Positions 51,942 through 61,740 of a stretch of DNA of 64,000 nucleotides are shown here, piece after piece. Below the pieces are notes generated by a model. It saw only the letters and a list, made by a program, of their open reading frames with translations, searched no databases and was not told the DNA's origin. The first letter of the stretch is position 1. Every line of letters starts with the position of its first letter. This DNA is from Vishniacozyma victoriae (taxonomy: Eukaryota > Basidiomycota > Tremellomycetes > Tremellales > Bulleribasidiaceae): NCBI GenBank assembly GCA_017654735.1, contig JADPYG010000002.1, forward strand, positions 248,001 through 312,000, given 5' to 3'. Position numbers and translations under genes: made by a program.

Positions 51942-54927
51942 ATGGAGAACAAGGAGCCAGGACAATCTGGAATAACCCGGATATCCAAAGCCTGTAAATG
52001 CCCCTTCTTCACCTACTTCAATGCCAAGCTGACAAAACAGGCGACCCTTGCCGAGTCAGAAAGACAAGATGCGACATAGCTACCCAGGCAGTATGCTCCG
52101 AATGCTTGAAACGAGATCAGGCGGCAGGATGCACAATTCGAGAAAAAGCTCGTCCAAGTCGGTACGTCCAAGAAAAACATAATACAATTCACTGACAAGC
52201 AGTCCGGCGCCTCAGAAGATAGCTGCGAAGCCTAAGCAAGTTGAAAAGAGAGGAAGGTCTCCGTCTTTGGATACTATCAACTCGCCAATGAGGGATAGTA
52301 ACACTACAGACAACGGACACAACCAAGCGGGTCCGAGTCGCCATGTCTCTTTTTCGTCGTACCCGAATTCCGCATCACCTCTTACGAATACAACCAGGAG
52401 GATACCAATAGCTGCTGGAGTACCTCAAGTAGGAGGATCACGGCCCATCTCAGGCCCTCTGATGGTGGAGAGTATATTGGAAGAGGAGGCCCTAGCCCGC
52501 AAAGGTGAGTCGGGAATCCCGTCTTGAGGTTGTTTACTTCTGAAATTCATCCTGTGACGATTCTCGTTTTCGGTTGACGTAGAGTTGGAAAAAGAGTGGC
52601 TGCTTGGGTTCCCGGACAGGGTTCATTCCGTCCAGAAAGCAGGAGGCGTTTGAGGAAATCTGCTTGTCAGCACTTTGTCAGAGCCATTCGATGTGGACCC
52701 ACGACCGATGGGGATTTAGGCTAATAACATAGGTCTGGAACTCCATGTCGCCCTAGAACCCGAGAACATCTTCGATTCGGTCCAATTCACACGGCATAGT
52801 CTAAAGGAGATTGGTCTGACGCCAGGAGACCCGACAGCAGTGCAACAAGCCCATCATTGGATCAATACCCATTTCGGAGCCATACACCACAATACTCCTT
52901 TCCTCAGCCTCCCCGCGGTCCTCGAAACAGCCTCAAAGGTCTTTGGCCCTCAAACCCACGCAGACTCTCGCGCACAACATGACGATCTCGCCCTTCTTTA
53001 CTCCATCCTCGCTTTAGGCAGCCTTCGAGAGCAGACCTACGATTCTCAAACGAAACGATATCGAGCCATCCGCAAACCCCTCGGATTCGATGAAGTACCA
53101 GCTACAAGCCCTTTATCAGCCGCTTCCCTCCCTTCCTTCCATTCAAGGACAACAGCACAATGTCTATTCCGACTCGCACAGGATGAATTGGAGAGTATCG
53201 ATCAGCCCTCTGAAATTGCTGTTCAAGCTTTATTCGTATTACACACATTTATCAGTAATACGTCGATGGGCAGACGATCGAGGGATTACGTCGCTAGGGC
53301 AATCATGATGGCACATGAACTTGGATTGAATAGGCAGATTCCGGTGGATCTGTTTCAACCAAAGAGAATCAAGCAGGACAAACATGAGGCAAGGAGGCGG
53401 TCGATGCTGTATCTTTATGTGTATTTCTCAGATGTGTAAGTCCCTTGCTATCTCCTCGATCATGACCGCTGTCACCATATCACCATATCACCCTACTACC
53501 AGCCCTGCCTCTGTGCCGCCCAGTTTGCCTTACTACTCCCTATTCTCTATCTTCACAACACGCCTACACGCCTCCACGCCTCACCACCCAGTCACCCTTA
53601 TCATTGTTCCAACCCATCACACTATCTACCCTTCCCCCCGCACTCGGCACTCGGCGCTCGCTCTTCCTTCACCAACCACCCTCTCCTTCACTCCCCATCC
53701 TCTCTTTCACTCCCCATCATCTCCTTCACTCCCCATCCTCTCCTTCACTGCCTACCCTCCCTGTCATGACCCATCCTCTCACTCCATATATAGCGTGACC
53801 CTAAAGGATTTTGCGGTTGGGCCTGGGAGGTGGTTTTACGCAGGGACTCCTTGCTGATCCGATAGCTATCTATCCGCGCTAGACAGCCACCCACCATTGA
53901 TAAAACGACAAGACTACGACTCGGAGGTATTCGACGTCCTATATCAGTCCTCCTCATCTGGGGTCGATACCCCCTCAGGACTACCACTTCACGGTCTACG
54001 GTCCTTTGTCGACTTGGTCACCACCATCGGCAGCATCTTAGAGCGCTTACACGTCAGCATACTCTCTCCGGAAGCACGCGTCGAGCTCGTTCTTCAGCTC
54101 GAAAGCGAGATTGATAGCCTTCGTGACCGTCTGGGACCTCATACATTCGATATCGATATTGGGGATAGCACATCGACAGATCCCCTGAAACGCAATATCG
54201 CCGCTGGATCTATTCTCCGACAAATCCACTACAACTGGTCACGGATAGCCCTAAGAGGCCCGTTCCTACGAGATCCGCTACTCCGGCACTCGTCACTGTC
54301 AGTCTGCGCTCGAGCAGCGATGTCTATCGTTCAACTTCACCGTCATGTCGTTTCTGCCGCTCTGCTGAATTTACCATGGATGCAAATTCGCCGAATGACT
54401 ATCTCAATATACATTATTATCATCGCTTTTTGGAGAGGGGAGATCACGAAGATGGAATGCGAACAAGCGGTAAATAGCTCGCTGGAGGTCTTGTGTGTCT
54501 TGGGAACGAGATGGAGATCGGCTACCCATGTACGGCAGATCGTAGTCCAACTTGCAAATAAGTCAGGTAAGCTCACCAACTTCTTCATGTATCATGGCTG
54601 ATAGAAGGCCTGATATACAAAGAACCATTACTCGAAGAACCAATGGATCAAGCCGATAACGGTCTCGAACGCTTAGCGGCCGTCGCGACGAACACAGATG
54701 GGAATATGGGATCAATGCCGATGTTCGCTTTGGATGAATGGAGTAATCTGATGAATGGGTTCGGAGCTGCTGGAGCTGCTGATCCAATGTACGTCCATCA
54801 CTCAAGAGCTGTATTGATGAGTAGGGCACAGTTTGTCAACACCGACTTGTTTGGACAATATACGGACGATAGCGGGCTTGGACCCGACTTATTGGATTGG
54901 CAAGGACTGCATCAGCCACCTTGGTGA
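51942..54927 (+). CDS. Zn2Cys6 transcription factor, candidate cluster regulator 2
   Basis: Nuclear regulator. The start at 51942 gives MENKEPGQSGITRISKA, then across an intron the zinc cluster CDPCRVRKTRCDIATQAVCS and ECLKRDQAAGCTIREKARPS, spaced Cx2Cx6Cx7Cx2Cx8C. A Ser/Pro-rich linker follows. The middle homology domain begins HHWINTHFGAIHHNTPFLSL with LALLYSILALGSLREQTYDS, RLAQDELESIDQPSEIAVQA, FVLHTFISNTSMGRRSRDYV and ARAIMMAHELGLNRQIPVDL. After a 430-nt intron (53436-53865) the protein resumes YLSALDSHPPLIKRQDYDSE, then RQIHYNWSRIALRGPFLRDP and CARAAMSIVQLHRHVV. The C-terminus is acidic and ends LLDWQGLHQPPW at the stop 54925-54927. The long intron is an outlier here, about eight times the usual size, and holds a 19-bp tandem repeat. 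Target genes unknown; it flanks the cluster. Confidence 0.87.
53681..53756 (+). repeat. 19-bp tandem repeat, four copies, in an intron
   Basis: Four consecutive 19-bp units (53681, 53700, 53719, 53738), consensus CTCTCCTTCACTCCCCATC, with two further degenerate units to about 53794. They lie in the 430-nt intron of the second cluster regulator. Pyrimidine-only runs would allow long reading frames by chance, which I reject as coding. Confidence 0.85.
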
Positions 54928-55382
54928 TCCATTCCTTTCACGATTGGGGTTTTTATTGCGGTAGAGCCGCTTCACTATTCGACCCTGTCGTATGAATCAG
55001 CTTCATGATGGCAGAAGCAGCAACACGACGCATCTTTTGGCCGGATTCAGGCTAATGTTGATTCGTCGTCGACATCTTCTACATTCATCTCCCTTCACTT
55101 CAACAACTACCTTCTACAGCCACCTTCTACGTCACGAACAGAGAGGCAGGGGACATGGCTAGGGGAGACTCGTTGGTGGCAGATTACCAGGAAATGAGTA
55201 AGCTGTTCACGCAGGACATGAAAGCGAAGGAAGGAGGGAACAGGTGGTAGCCGAGTTTATACCGTTATTGAACATGAAACAGGGGCACCGATGTCTGTGC
55301 TTTGTGTGTATTTGCGATAATTGTCCTCTTCTATCCCTACATTGCATTTCTTCTTCTCTACATATTCGTCTCTTTTGGTAGA
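54928..55382. promoter_or_regulatory. upstream region of BTB gene 1 with a possible short upstream ORF
   Basis: 455 bp between plus-strand genes. A 31-codon ORF at 55155-55250, MARGDSLVADYQEMSKLFTQ then DMKAKEGGNRW, lies 132 bp before the BTB start and could be an upstream ORF in its leader. No homology recognised. Confidence 0.4.
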
Positions 55383-56261
55383 ATGACAACGCCAACCACT
55401 CCCGCGTCGACTGACACCTCATCCGCTAAGGAAGCAGAATCGAAGCCGACTAAATCGGAGCACTATTACGACGATGAAGGTGATCTGGAGATCTTGTCGA
55501 GCGATAATGTGCTTTTCAAACTCCATGCATATCACTTCCAAGCTTCTTCGTAAGTAACTCTCAGAGACCTGGCGGCAGGAGTTGATCTGACTGTTCAGCT
55601 CTGTGTTCCGAGACATGCTCAAGGTTGGAATTGCCGGCGAGAGAGATATTATTGAATTCACGGATCGCGATCTCGAGTCTAGCGACGTCTTCACCAGCTT
55701 CCTCCATCTCATGCTCAAGGATAGCAACATACTGGACACCCAGAAGTATAGTCTTGCCAGGGCTGCACTCGTCGTGAAATTCGCCCACAAATACGACTTC
55801 GCCCACGAACTTCGCACCATGAAATACCAGCTCAAAGCCGCTCTATCCAGCTACGACGCTGACAAGCGCAGTCCAAAGTCTGTCTTTATCATAGGAGCCT
55901 TACTAGATGAGACCGAAATGTGCGCTGATGCAATGAAGAAAGCTGGCAGCGGTTGGATATGGACTACGGGAGAAGAGCCTGGTCTGGAGAAACAATTTGG
56001 CGGCTGCGTCATGGGTGGAGAGGTTTTCGATCTCACTACGTGCGACCTCGTGACCCTCAGAGCGATACCCTTAGAGATCATTTGGGCCCTGCTGAGAGCG
56101 TCACACAAGAAATCGACTTTAACGGGAAATCTCCGTCAGGCCGAATATGATCAGATGGCGGAGAAGTTCAGCAAGCTGATGCGGCTTCAAGGTGAATACA
56201 GCCTCTCTCAATTACATTCGATTCTGACTGACACTCAATAGGTGCTCCCAAATTCGCTTAA
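55383..56261 (+). CDS. BTB/POZ-like domain protein, paralogue 1
   Basis: Start at 55383, MTTPTTPASTDTSSAKEAES. The N-terminal half reads as a BTB/POZ fold: GDLEILSSDNVLFKLHAYHF with QASS, then across an intron SVFRDMLKVGIAGERDIIEF, SDVFTSFLHLMLKDSNIL, and the helical part KYSLARAALVVKFAHKYDFA with HELRTMKYQLKAAL. The second half is a helical segment: IIGALLDETEMCADAMKKAG, FDLTTCDLVTLRAIPLEIIW and ALLRASHKK, ending KLMRLQG, which is joined by a last intron to APKFA. About 260 residues. Basidiomycetes carry expanded families of such short BTB proteins of unknown role; many BTB proteins act in cullin-3 ligases, but no second domain is seen. Two related copies follow on the same strand. Confidence 0.8.
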
Positions 56262-57116
56262 GTCTCTGGCCAGGTCGGTAGTTGGGGATTGAGGGAAAGA
56301 CAGAGAATCGAGTAATGCATCCAAATCATCGTCCTTTTTGTCCTGTCATTTTCGGTCCGATTACGTCGTGCCTGGCAGCAAGTATCTTGGTTGCCAGTGC
56401 AAGCCACGCGGGGGTGGTTATGAATATCGAGCTGCTTGAAGATGAGACTGAGCGGTAACGGTGTATATATGGTACATCCTGTGCCTGTGACAAAGATGCG
56501 GGAAGAGTCTTAGTCACTTCGAGGACTGAGGATCAATGTCCGTGCATTCCCTCACACACACACACATTCCTCCAAATCAACAACCACGATCAATTTCTCC
56601 TCCTTCTTACTTACCACCTTCATTCCTCGGTACGTGTAAATTGGACAAATCCAGCTGATTGCAGTCGTCGACGTTTCTGATTTCCGAGACGCCATAGCGG
56701 AGGACTGAAAGCTGAGATGTGGGAATGTGAACAGGGTCTCTGATCCGATCAGGCCTTGGGATAGGCGAGTCGCTCAACAGGTCTTAGACGTTTGAGAACA
56801 GGATGGAATTGGAGGATCTCATTCACGAGGTCATGTACAAAATGTCATCAACATCATTCTCAAGTTTAACGGAAAGGGGCGCGTGTCCGATTAGGGTTGG
56901 GAGGGGTACATGTTTGGTCACTCGACGAATTCCACCCAGGGCCCGGAACATTGAGTGTCTCAAACACCACGTCACGCTCAACTCTACCACCAACATCCGA
57001 CGCAGATGCCCTGTTTCTGCTTATTGCCCCATCCAATACATCCTTCAATACTCCAATCATCACAACTCCAATCAACGCGCAACTTCAATCAATACAACTG
57101 AACTCAATCGATCATC
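56262..57116. promoter_or_regulatory. intergenic region between BTB genes 1 and 2
   Basis: 855 bp, holding the BTB 2 promoter and leader. A (CA)7 microsatellite lies at 56553-56566 and a pyrimidine-rich stretch follows (56570-56630). A 125-codon frame at 56803-57180 overlaps the BTB 2 start in another frame and has no family resemblance. Confidence 0.45.
56553..56566 (+). repeat. (CA)7 microsatellite
   Basis: Seven CA units in the leader/promoter region of BTB gene 2. Confidence 0.9.
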
Positions 57117-57894
57117 ATGGAGCACAATCGTAACGAAAAGGCAAAGGCGAAAGCTCAACCCCCCGGACATGTCACCGTAATAACAAGCGATGGGGTCAGG
57201 ATCAAAGTTCGAGCATCTACGCTCAACGCGTCGTATGTTGTATACCTCGCGTCCTCAATTCGCTAATATCACAGCCCGGTATTCCGAGTTTGGGTACACA
57301 GTTCCTGTTACAACAACGACACTGGTATAATCCTTGACAATGCCAAGACCGAACGAGCTGAAGTCTTCAACGCTGCTCTGGAAATCATATCCCGCGATAA
57401 AGCGATCGTCGACGTCCCATACCAATGCCAGATTGATCTCATCCGATTCTTCGCCATCTACAAATTCGAAGACGAGCTCCGGTTCATCAAGTCATCCATA
57501 CACCTCGCCATGTCCAAGTCGCACGCTACCTTTCACCCACTCAGCATCTTCCGTATCGCAGTACATCTCAACGACATCGACTTATGCGGACGTATCTTAG
57601 CTGAGATGGGGGGGTACAGGCTGTCACCCAACCCATGGGGGCCGGAGACCTTTGGTCAACCTATGCCAGGCGCTGGTGTATTGTTGGCTAGTGCCATGTC
57701 GTTCCAAGATATGCAGAGCCTCCCTCCTGCGGTATTTTGGGCGCTATCTAGGGCCGAGATGGTTTGTATGGATAATCCCAAGGCGTACAGTCAGGAGTTT
57801 ATGCGATTAATGGGGCTAAAAGGTGACTCGATCGTCTATTTCAAGCCAGGATCAGGGCTGATGAATAGATGCGCCTGCTATGGCTCCTGCCTAA
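57117..57894 (+). CDS. BTB/POZ-like domain protein, paralogue 2
   Basis: Start at 57117, MEHNRNEKAKAKAQPPGHVT. The BTB-like region is VTVITSDGVRIKVRASTLNA with S, then across an intron PVFRVWVHSSCYN, ERAEVFNAALEIISRDKAIV, DVPYQCQIDLIRFFAIYKFE and DELRFIKSSIHLAM. The second half is FRIAVHLNDIDLCGRILAEM, FQDMQSLPPAVFWALSRAEM and EFMRLMGLK, with a last intron before APAMAPA. The exon layout matches paralogue 1: one intron after the NAS/ASS serine and one before the final Ala-Pro tail, so they are duplicates of one ancestral gene. About 228 residues, shorter in the first half than copy 1. Function unknown. Confidence 0.78.
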
Positions 57895-58261
57895 GGCCAA
57901 GAAGTCTAGTCCGCGTGAATAATGCCGTTTGTCGCGTAATTTAGCCTCAGAGATGGATGGAGTTGCATGTAATAAGGCGCAATCGTGTACCATCAGTGTC
58001 TTAATCTATCGATACATATATCTTCATTGTGGGTTCAAATATCCTTCTGCCTTGGGCACCTGTTGCAAATGCAATCATGGCTACCCCTTGTACAGTATTT
58101 ATAGCTCTACCTACTATTGCAAAATACCCTCTCATGTCGTTCAATAGTAGGTCGGCTAGAAGCAGACCGTAGATGTGCAAATTATAGAGCTCCATCTCCA
58201 GGTACCTATATGAATTCTAGCGTAGGCACTGTGACGAAGAGTATAGCAACCCAGAAACTGT
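57895..58261. other. intergenic gap before BTB copy 3
   Basis: 367 bp. I looked here for the missing N-terminal BTB half of copy 3 in all three plus frames and found none. Confidence 0.4.
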
Positions 58262-58799
58262 ATGTCGATACCTATAATAAGGGCCGGCGCGTCACTAGTC
58301 ACTGAGCCGGCTAAACATAACGCGTCTCTTCGATTCATCGATAAATACGACCTCCAATTTGAGCGGCAGATCATACGTGGCGAGATTGCGCTCATGCTCG
58401 CCTTGCCAAGGGAGGAGGAAATCGAGGACATACTCATCATGTTTAATCTCGCTTGCGGGTTGCAGGATTGGGGATTGTGCGGAGCCATCGTGGAACGCAG
58501 TCTGACATTTGAGATGAGCGAGTTCACTGACGAATTTGGGGAGGCCATGGAAGGAGGCACCCCTCTCGACCCGGCGACCATGGACTTTGAACGATATCAG
58601 CAGCTTTCACCTGGCGTTGCCTGGGCTCTGTCCAGGGCATCGCTGAAACTACACGAGACCACGACGAAGATGTCGGACTATTGGACTAAAAAGGCTGTGG
58701 GGGACGAATTTGCGAGATTGATGCAGCTCAAAGGTGAGTCTCAAAGATAGACGACTTCGAGCACGACAGCTGACAACTCTAGGTGCTCCTCGTGATTGA
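58262..58799 (+). pseudogene. BTB paralogue 3, N-terminally truncated copy
   Basis: Resembles the second half of the two upstream BTB genes: RFIDKYDLQFERQIIRGEIA, LIMFNLACGLQDWGLCGAIV with ERSLTFEM, FERYQQLSPGVAWALSRASL and DEFARLMQLKG, with the same last intron and tail (G|APRD, stop at 58797-58799). WALSRA and EFMRLM/EFARLM are shared with copy 2. The BTB half expected before it is not present in the 370 bp upstream. The remaining frame is open from the ATG at 58262 (MSIPIIRAGASLVTEPAKHN), so it may be a decayed gene or a short gene that kept only the helical half. No internal stop is seen. Confidence 0.65.
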
Positions 58800-59552
58800 T
58801 AGATCGTATGCTCATACGCAAGTATGAAGCGGCCTGAGGTGAGCTCCTCGTATCGTGATCGAAGACTGCTGACGGCGTAGACCCTCTCTGGATCATTTTG
58901 TCGGCCGGAATAATTTCTCCGAGTGGAGAAACGGCTCGAGCCTTGTAAATCTGATCCATGGAGCGAGGCGATGCGTTGTAATCTGGATTGACTGAAGAGC
59001 GAGTACTGGGATTGAGAAGAAGAGAAGAAACGGATATTGTATCGCTTTGGTCCGTCAATTTCCGTTTTGTATACGATACCTTGGATGTATGTATGTTTCG
59101 GTGAAGCCTAAACATGGCTTTCCGCCGAAAAGGGGTATCAGGGTGTCTTTGTACGACTGACAGAGCTTTACTGGGCCAAGAACCATGGGAATATCCGGAT
59201 GAACAAGGCTCGGCCATTTGACGGGCCCAACTTTCCGTCGACGCGACGCGGAATGCACTTCTTCACCTTATTCGACCACATCTTCTGCTTCACATATGCA
59301 ACCCAGATGACTAGCTTAGAGGGTCAGGAAGTATAATGTGACAGGGATCCAGCTGAGACAATATCATGGACCATTACGATGAAAAGGTAAACCCTGTAAT
59401 ATGGTTTAGTGATACAGTATCCTTTCAAATAGCCGCAGACCATCTTCCATTATCTCCATTATGAGCCGAAATGCATACAATTACGTGCTGGTGTACAATC
59501 AAAATGCTTCCTGGTAATTTTATCAAATACCGCTACCGTTCCCACCATCATT
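58800..59552. other. convergent intergenic region, BTB copy 3 / APH-like gene
   Basis: 753 bp. ORFs on the minus strand here (58741-59217) show no family resemblance. A gtatgtatgt run lies near 59087-59097. Nothing else seen. Confidence 0.4.
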
Positions 59553-61218
59553 TCACCTCATCCAATTTTTTAGGAACTGCTTCAAAGGGTAAATGACCTT
59601 ACTGGGCATCCTAGTTCTTGAGTTCTGCCGATCCAGCTCTTTAACCGCCGCCAAACCTTCATCCCCTTCGTGCTTCGCCAACATCCGAGTGATCCACTGA
59701 GAAATCGAGGTCGATGTGTCCAAGGAGCAGCTGGGGTCGAGAGTGCGCTGCATGGCGTGAAAATGCCCGAGGAAAAGGCGCCTGAGATCTTCTTCATAGG
59801 TGTAGAAGTCGACCTCTAGGTAGCCCTCTAACAGCTGATGAACTCTGGCGCTCCTGACACAATGCGCCAAGTCACTTCGTCCGAGATGTTTATAAGCCTC
59901 ACATAGCTTGACCTCCAGTACTGAAAGCGCCATATCGCCGTTCCAGAACGCCTGGGCCAAGGCCCATCTAGGAGCACCGAATGCGGCAGTCTTGCAAGTA
60001 GTCTCGGCCCTGGTGTATTCAGCGAAAGAGACGTTGTATACTGAGAACAGACTCACCACTGCCAATCAAGAAGAGCAGTGACCGCTCCGGAACTCGAAAT
60101 GAGCATGTTGTTCGACTTTGCATCTGGGTGTTTCAGGTAAAACTCGTGCTCTTCTTCCTTGAGGGAGGGACAGGCTGAGATGAGCTCTCGGACCTCGAGA
60201 TGAGCGAGGTAGGCGAAAACGGGCGCCCCTCGAAACATTGTGTTTGTTTTGATTGCGGATAATATTGCGTCAACGTGGTGCAAATACTGATCTAATGTCG
60301 AGTGGAAGGGACCTCCCATGTCGTCACAATGAGGCCCGTTGCTGTTTCGAATGTCAACCGATTTCCCGACGACAGTTTCGTTTGAATCGCTTGTACATAG
60401 ACCACCGATGGCTTCAAATTTGACTTCGGATACTTTGATTGCCTGAGCCGCATATGTGTTCACCAAGACTTCGATCTGTTCAGGCGAGAGGGCGTTCAAA
60501 TCTTGGGCCGGAGAACCTTCCATCTTCTGGTAGATGATATGAGTGAAGTGGGGGTCTGCTCGTCAGCCTCGCTCAGCGAAAAGAGATGAGGAAAAGATGC
60601 AACAAGAGAAAAGGAAAAGAAAGGAGTGATCAAGAAACAGTACTCAACTGCAGTCTTGGAGACGGTTCCCAGTCCCCGCCCATATACCTCTGGGACAGCT
60701 ACACCAGCTGCCTTCAGCGCTTTGTAGGTTAATATCTCACTGGCGTGGATCTTGGCCATCATGTCCGCCGGCTCGGGCCTGTCCGCAAAGCTGGGGATAC
60801 GCAAAAGCCACTTTTCGCCTGATTCGAAATTGATGGGTACGTGTATATTTTCTCCCATGTCAGTCCGATCGGAAACATCGCCATTAGACACATCGATAAG
60901 AAAAGTCGCCCCGGGCCGAATGATGGCGATCTCCTTCTTCAATCTCTCGACATCGAGGTCGGCCAAAGTCTGCCACTTCTGATCGTTAGCGGACTGTGAT
61001 GTGTGGGACTCACTTCTTGGTACCATTCACACTAGCGGATTAGTTCCGAGCAGCACGATCGGCGGAACACTCACCCTACCCTGATACCGGCACCAATGTC
61101 TTTTACGGTCATAATGAGGTCGACAAAGATATCTTCGACATACGTAGCAGAAACTGTCTTCGCCTCGAGCTGTAGCAACGCAAGTTCTGAATTGACAAGG
61201 GAAATCGTAATCGAACAT
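59553..61218 (-). CDS. APH-family kinase-like protein with N-terminal Cys/His zinc-binding motif
   Basis: Predicted phosphotransferase of the aminoglycoside phosphotransferase/choline kinase fold; small-molecule substrate unknown. I take the ATG at 61216-61218 (MFDYDFPCQFRTCVATA). The first ~45 residues hold C-x4-C-x8-C-x2-C-x4-C-x2-H and a further H-x2-C (CYVCRRYLCRPHYDRKRHWC), a plausible zinc site. An 18-nt exon (CEWYQE, 61014-61031) joins this to KWQTLADLDVERLKKEIAII. The kinase N-lobe shows FESGEKWLLRIPSFADRPEP with IHASEILTYKALKAAGVAVP, the hinge HPHFTHIIYQKMEGSPA, and the catalytic loop HPDAKSNNMLISSSGAVTAL with LDWQW, that is the HxDxxxxN and DW (DFG-like) motifs. The C-terminus is helical. 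About 470 residues. An alternative start at 61350 would add 14 residues through one more intron, but a TATA-like run at 61358-61370 sits too close to it. Confidence 0.78.
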
Positions 61219-61740
61219 GGGTATCACCCTTATCGCGTTGACGAGCGAGAAATGTTATAATGAAAGAGAAAATAGGAAGTGACAAAGAGGAGAGAGGGAT
61301 ACAATACACTCCCTGTCTGTCGTGATGGTCAGAGACCGCTCCGACGACATGTTTCAGTATTTATATATTTCGGGCATCGATTCGATGATCGAGATCTAAG
61401 ATACGCTGCTACCGCCACGGGATGGGTTGCCAAATTGTAAAAAAGTACAGTAAAGGGGATGATCGACAATTAGTGAACAATTTTAGTGAAACTATCCCAA
61501 TGCCCGGTTTCTCGGGGCGGAGTGGTCACTTTGGCTGAATAAGGCGGGTGTGTCCCTGAGTGTTACGAATGCCGAACATTCCTTTTTATTTGATTTTCTT
61601 TACGCGTGACGAGACACGCTCACTCGGCACCAAAATTCATGCAAGGGCTCTGTGGCGGTATTATGCATATTAGTAACATAAGATTAAGGCGTACGCAAGC
61701 ACAACATCTCCATCCCATTAATCATGTCCCCACCCGGGAT
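61219..61740. promoter_or_regulatory. upstream region and leader of the APH-like gene
   Basis: 522 bp between two minus-strand genes. A TATA-like TATATAAATA, read on the minus strand, lies at 61358-61370, about 140 bp before the chosen ATG. Nothing else seen. Confidence 0.5.

Noticed and set aside
51977..51986. CCGGATATCC as an operator for the cluster regulators
   Set aside because: It lies in the first coding exon of regulator 2 and is explained by codons for Thr-Arg-Ile-Ser.
53384..53857. 157-codon Pro/Ser/His-rich ORF
   Set aside because: Produced by the pyrimidine-rich 19-bp repeats in an intron; it has no stops because of composition, and splicing across it restores the regulator.
61026..61028. 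ATG near 61026 as start of the APH-like gene
   Set aside because: It falls within the reading of the 18-nt microexon and would drop the Cys/His motif; an in-frame stop precedes it only if the introns are not removed.
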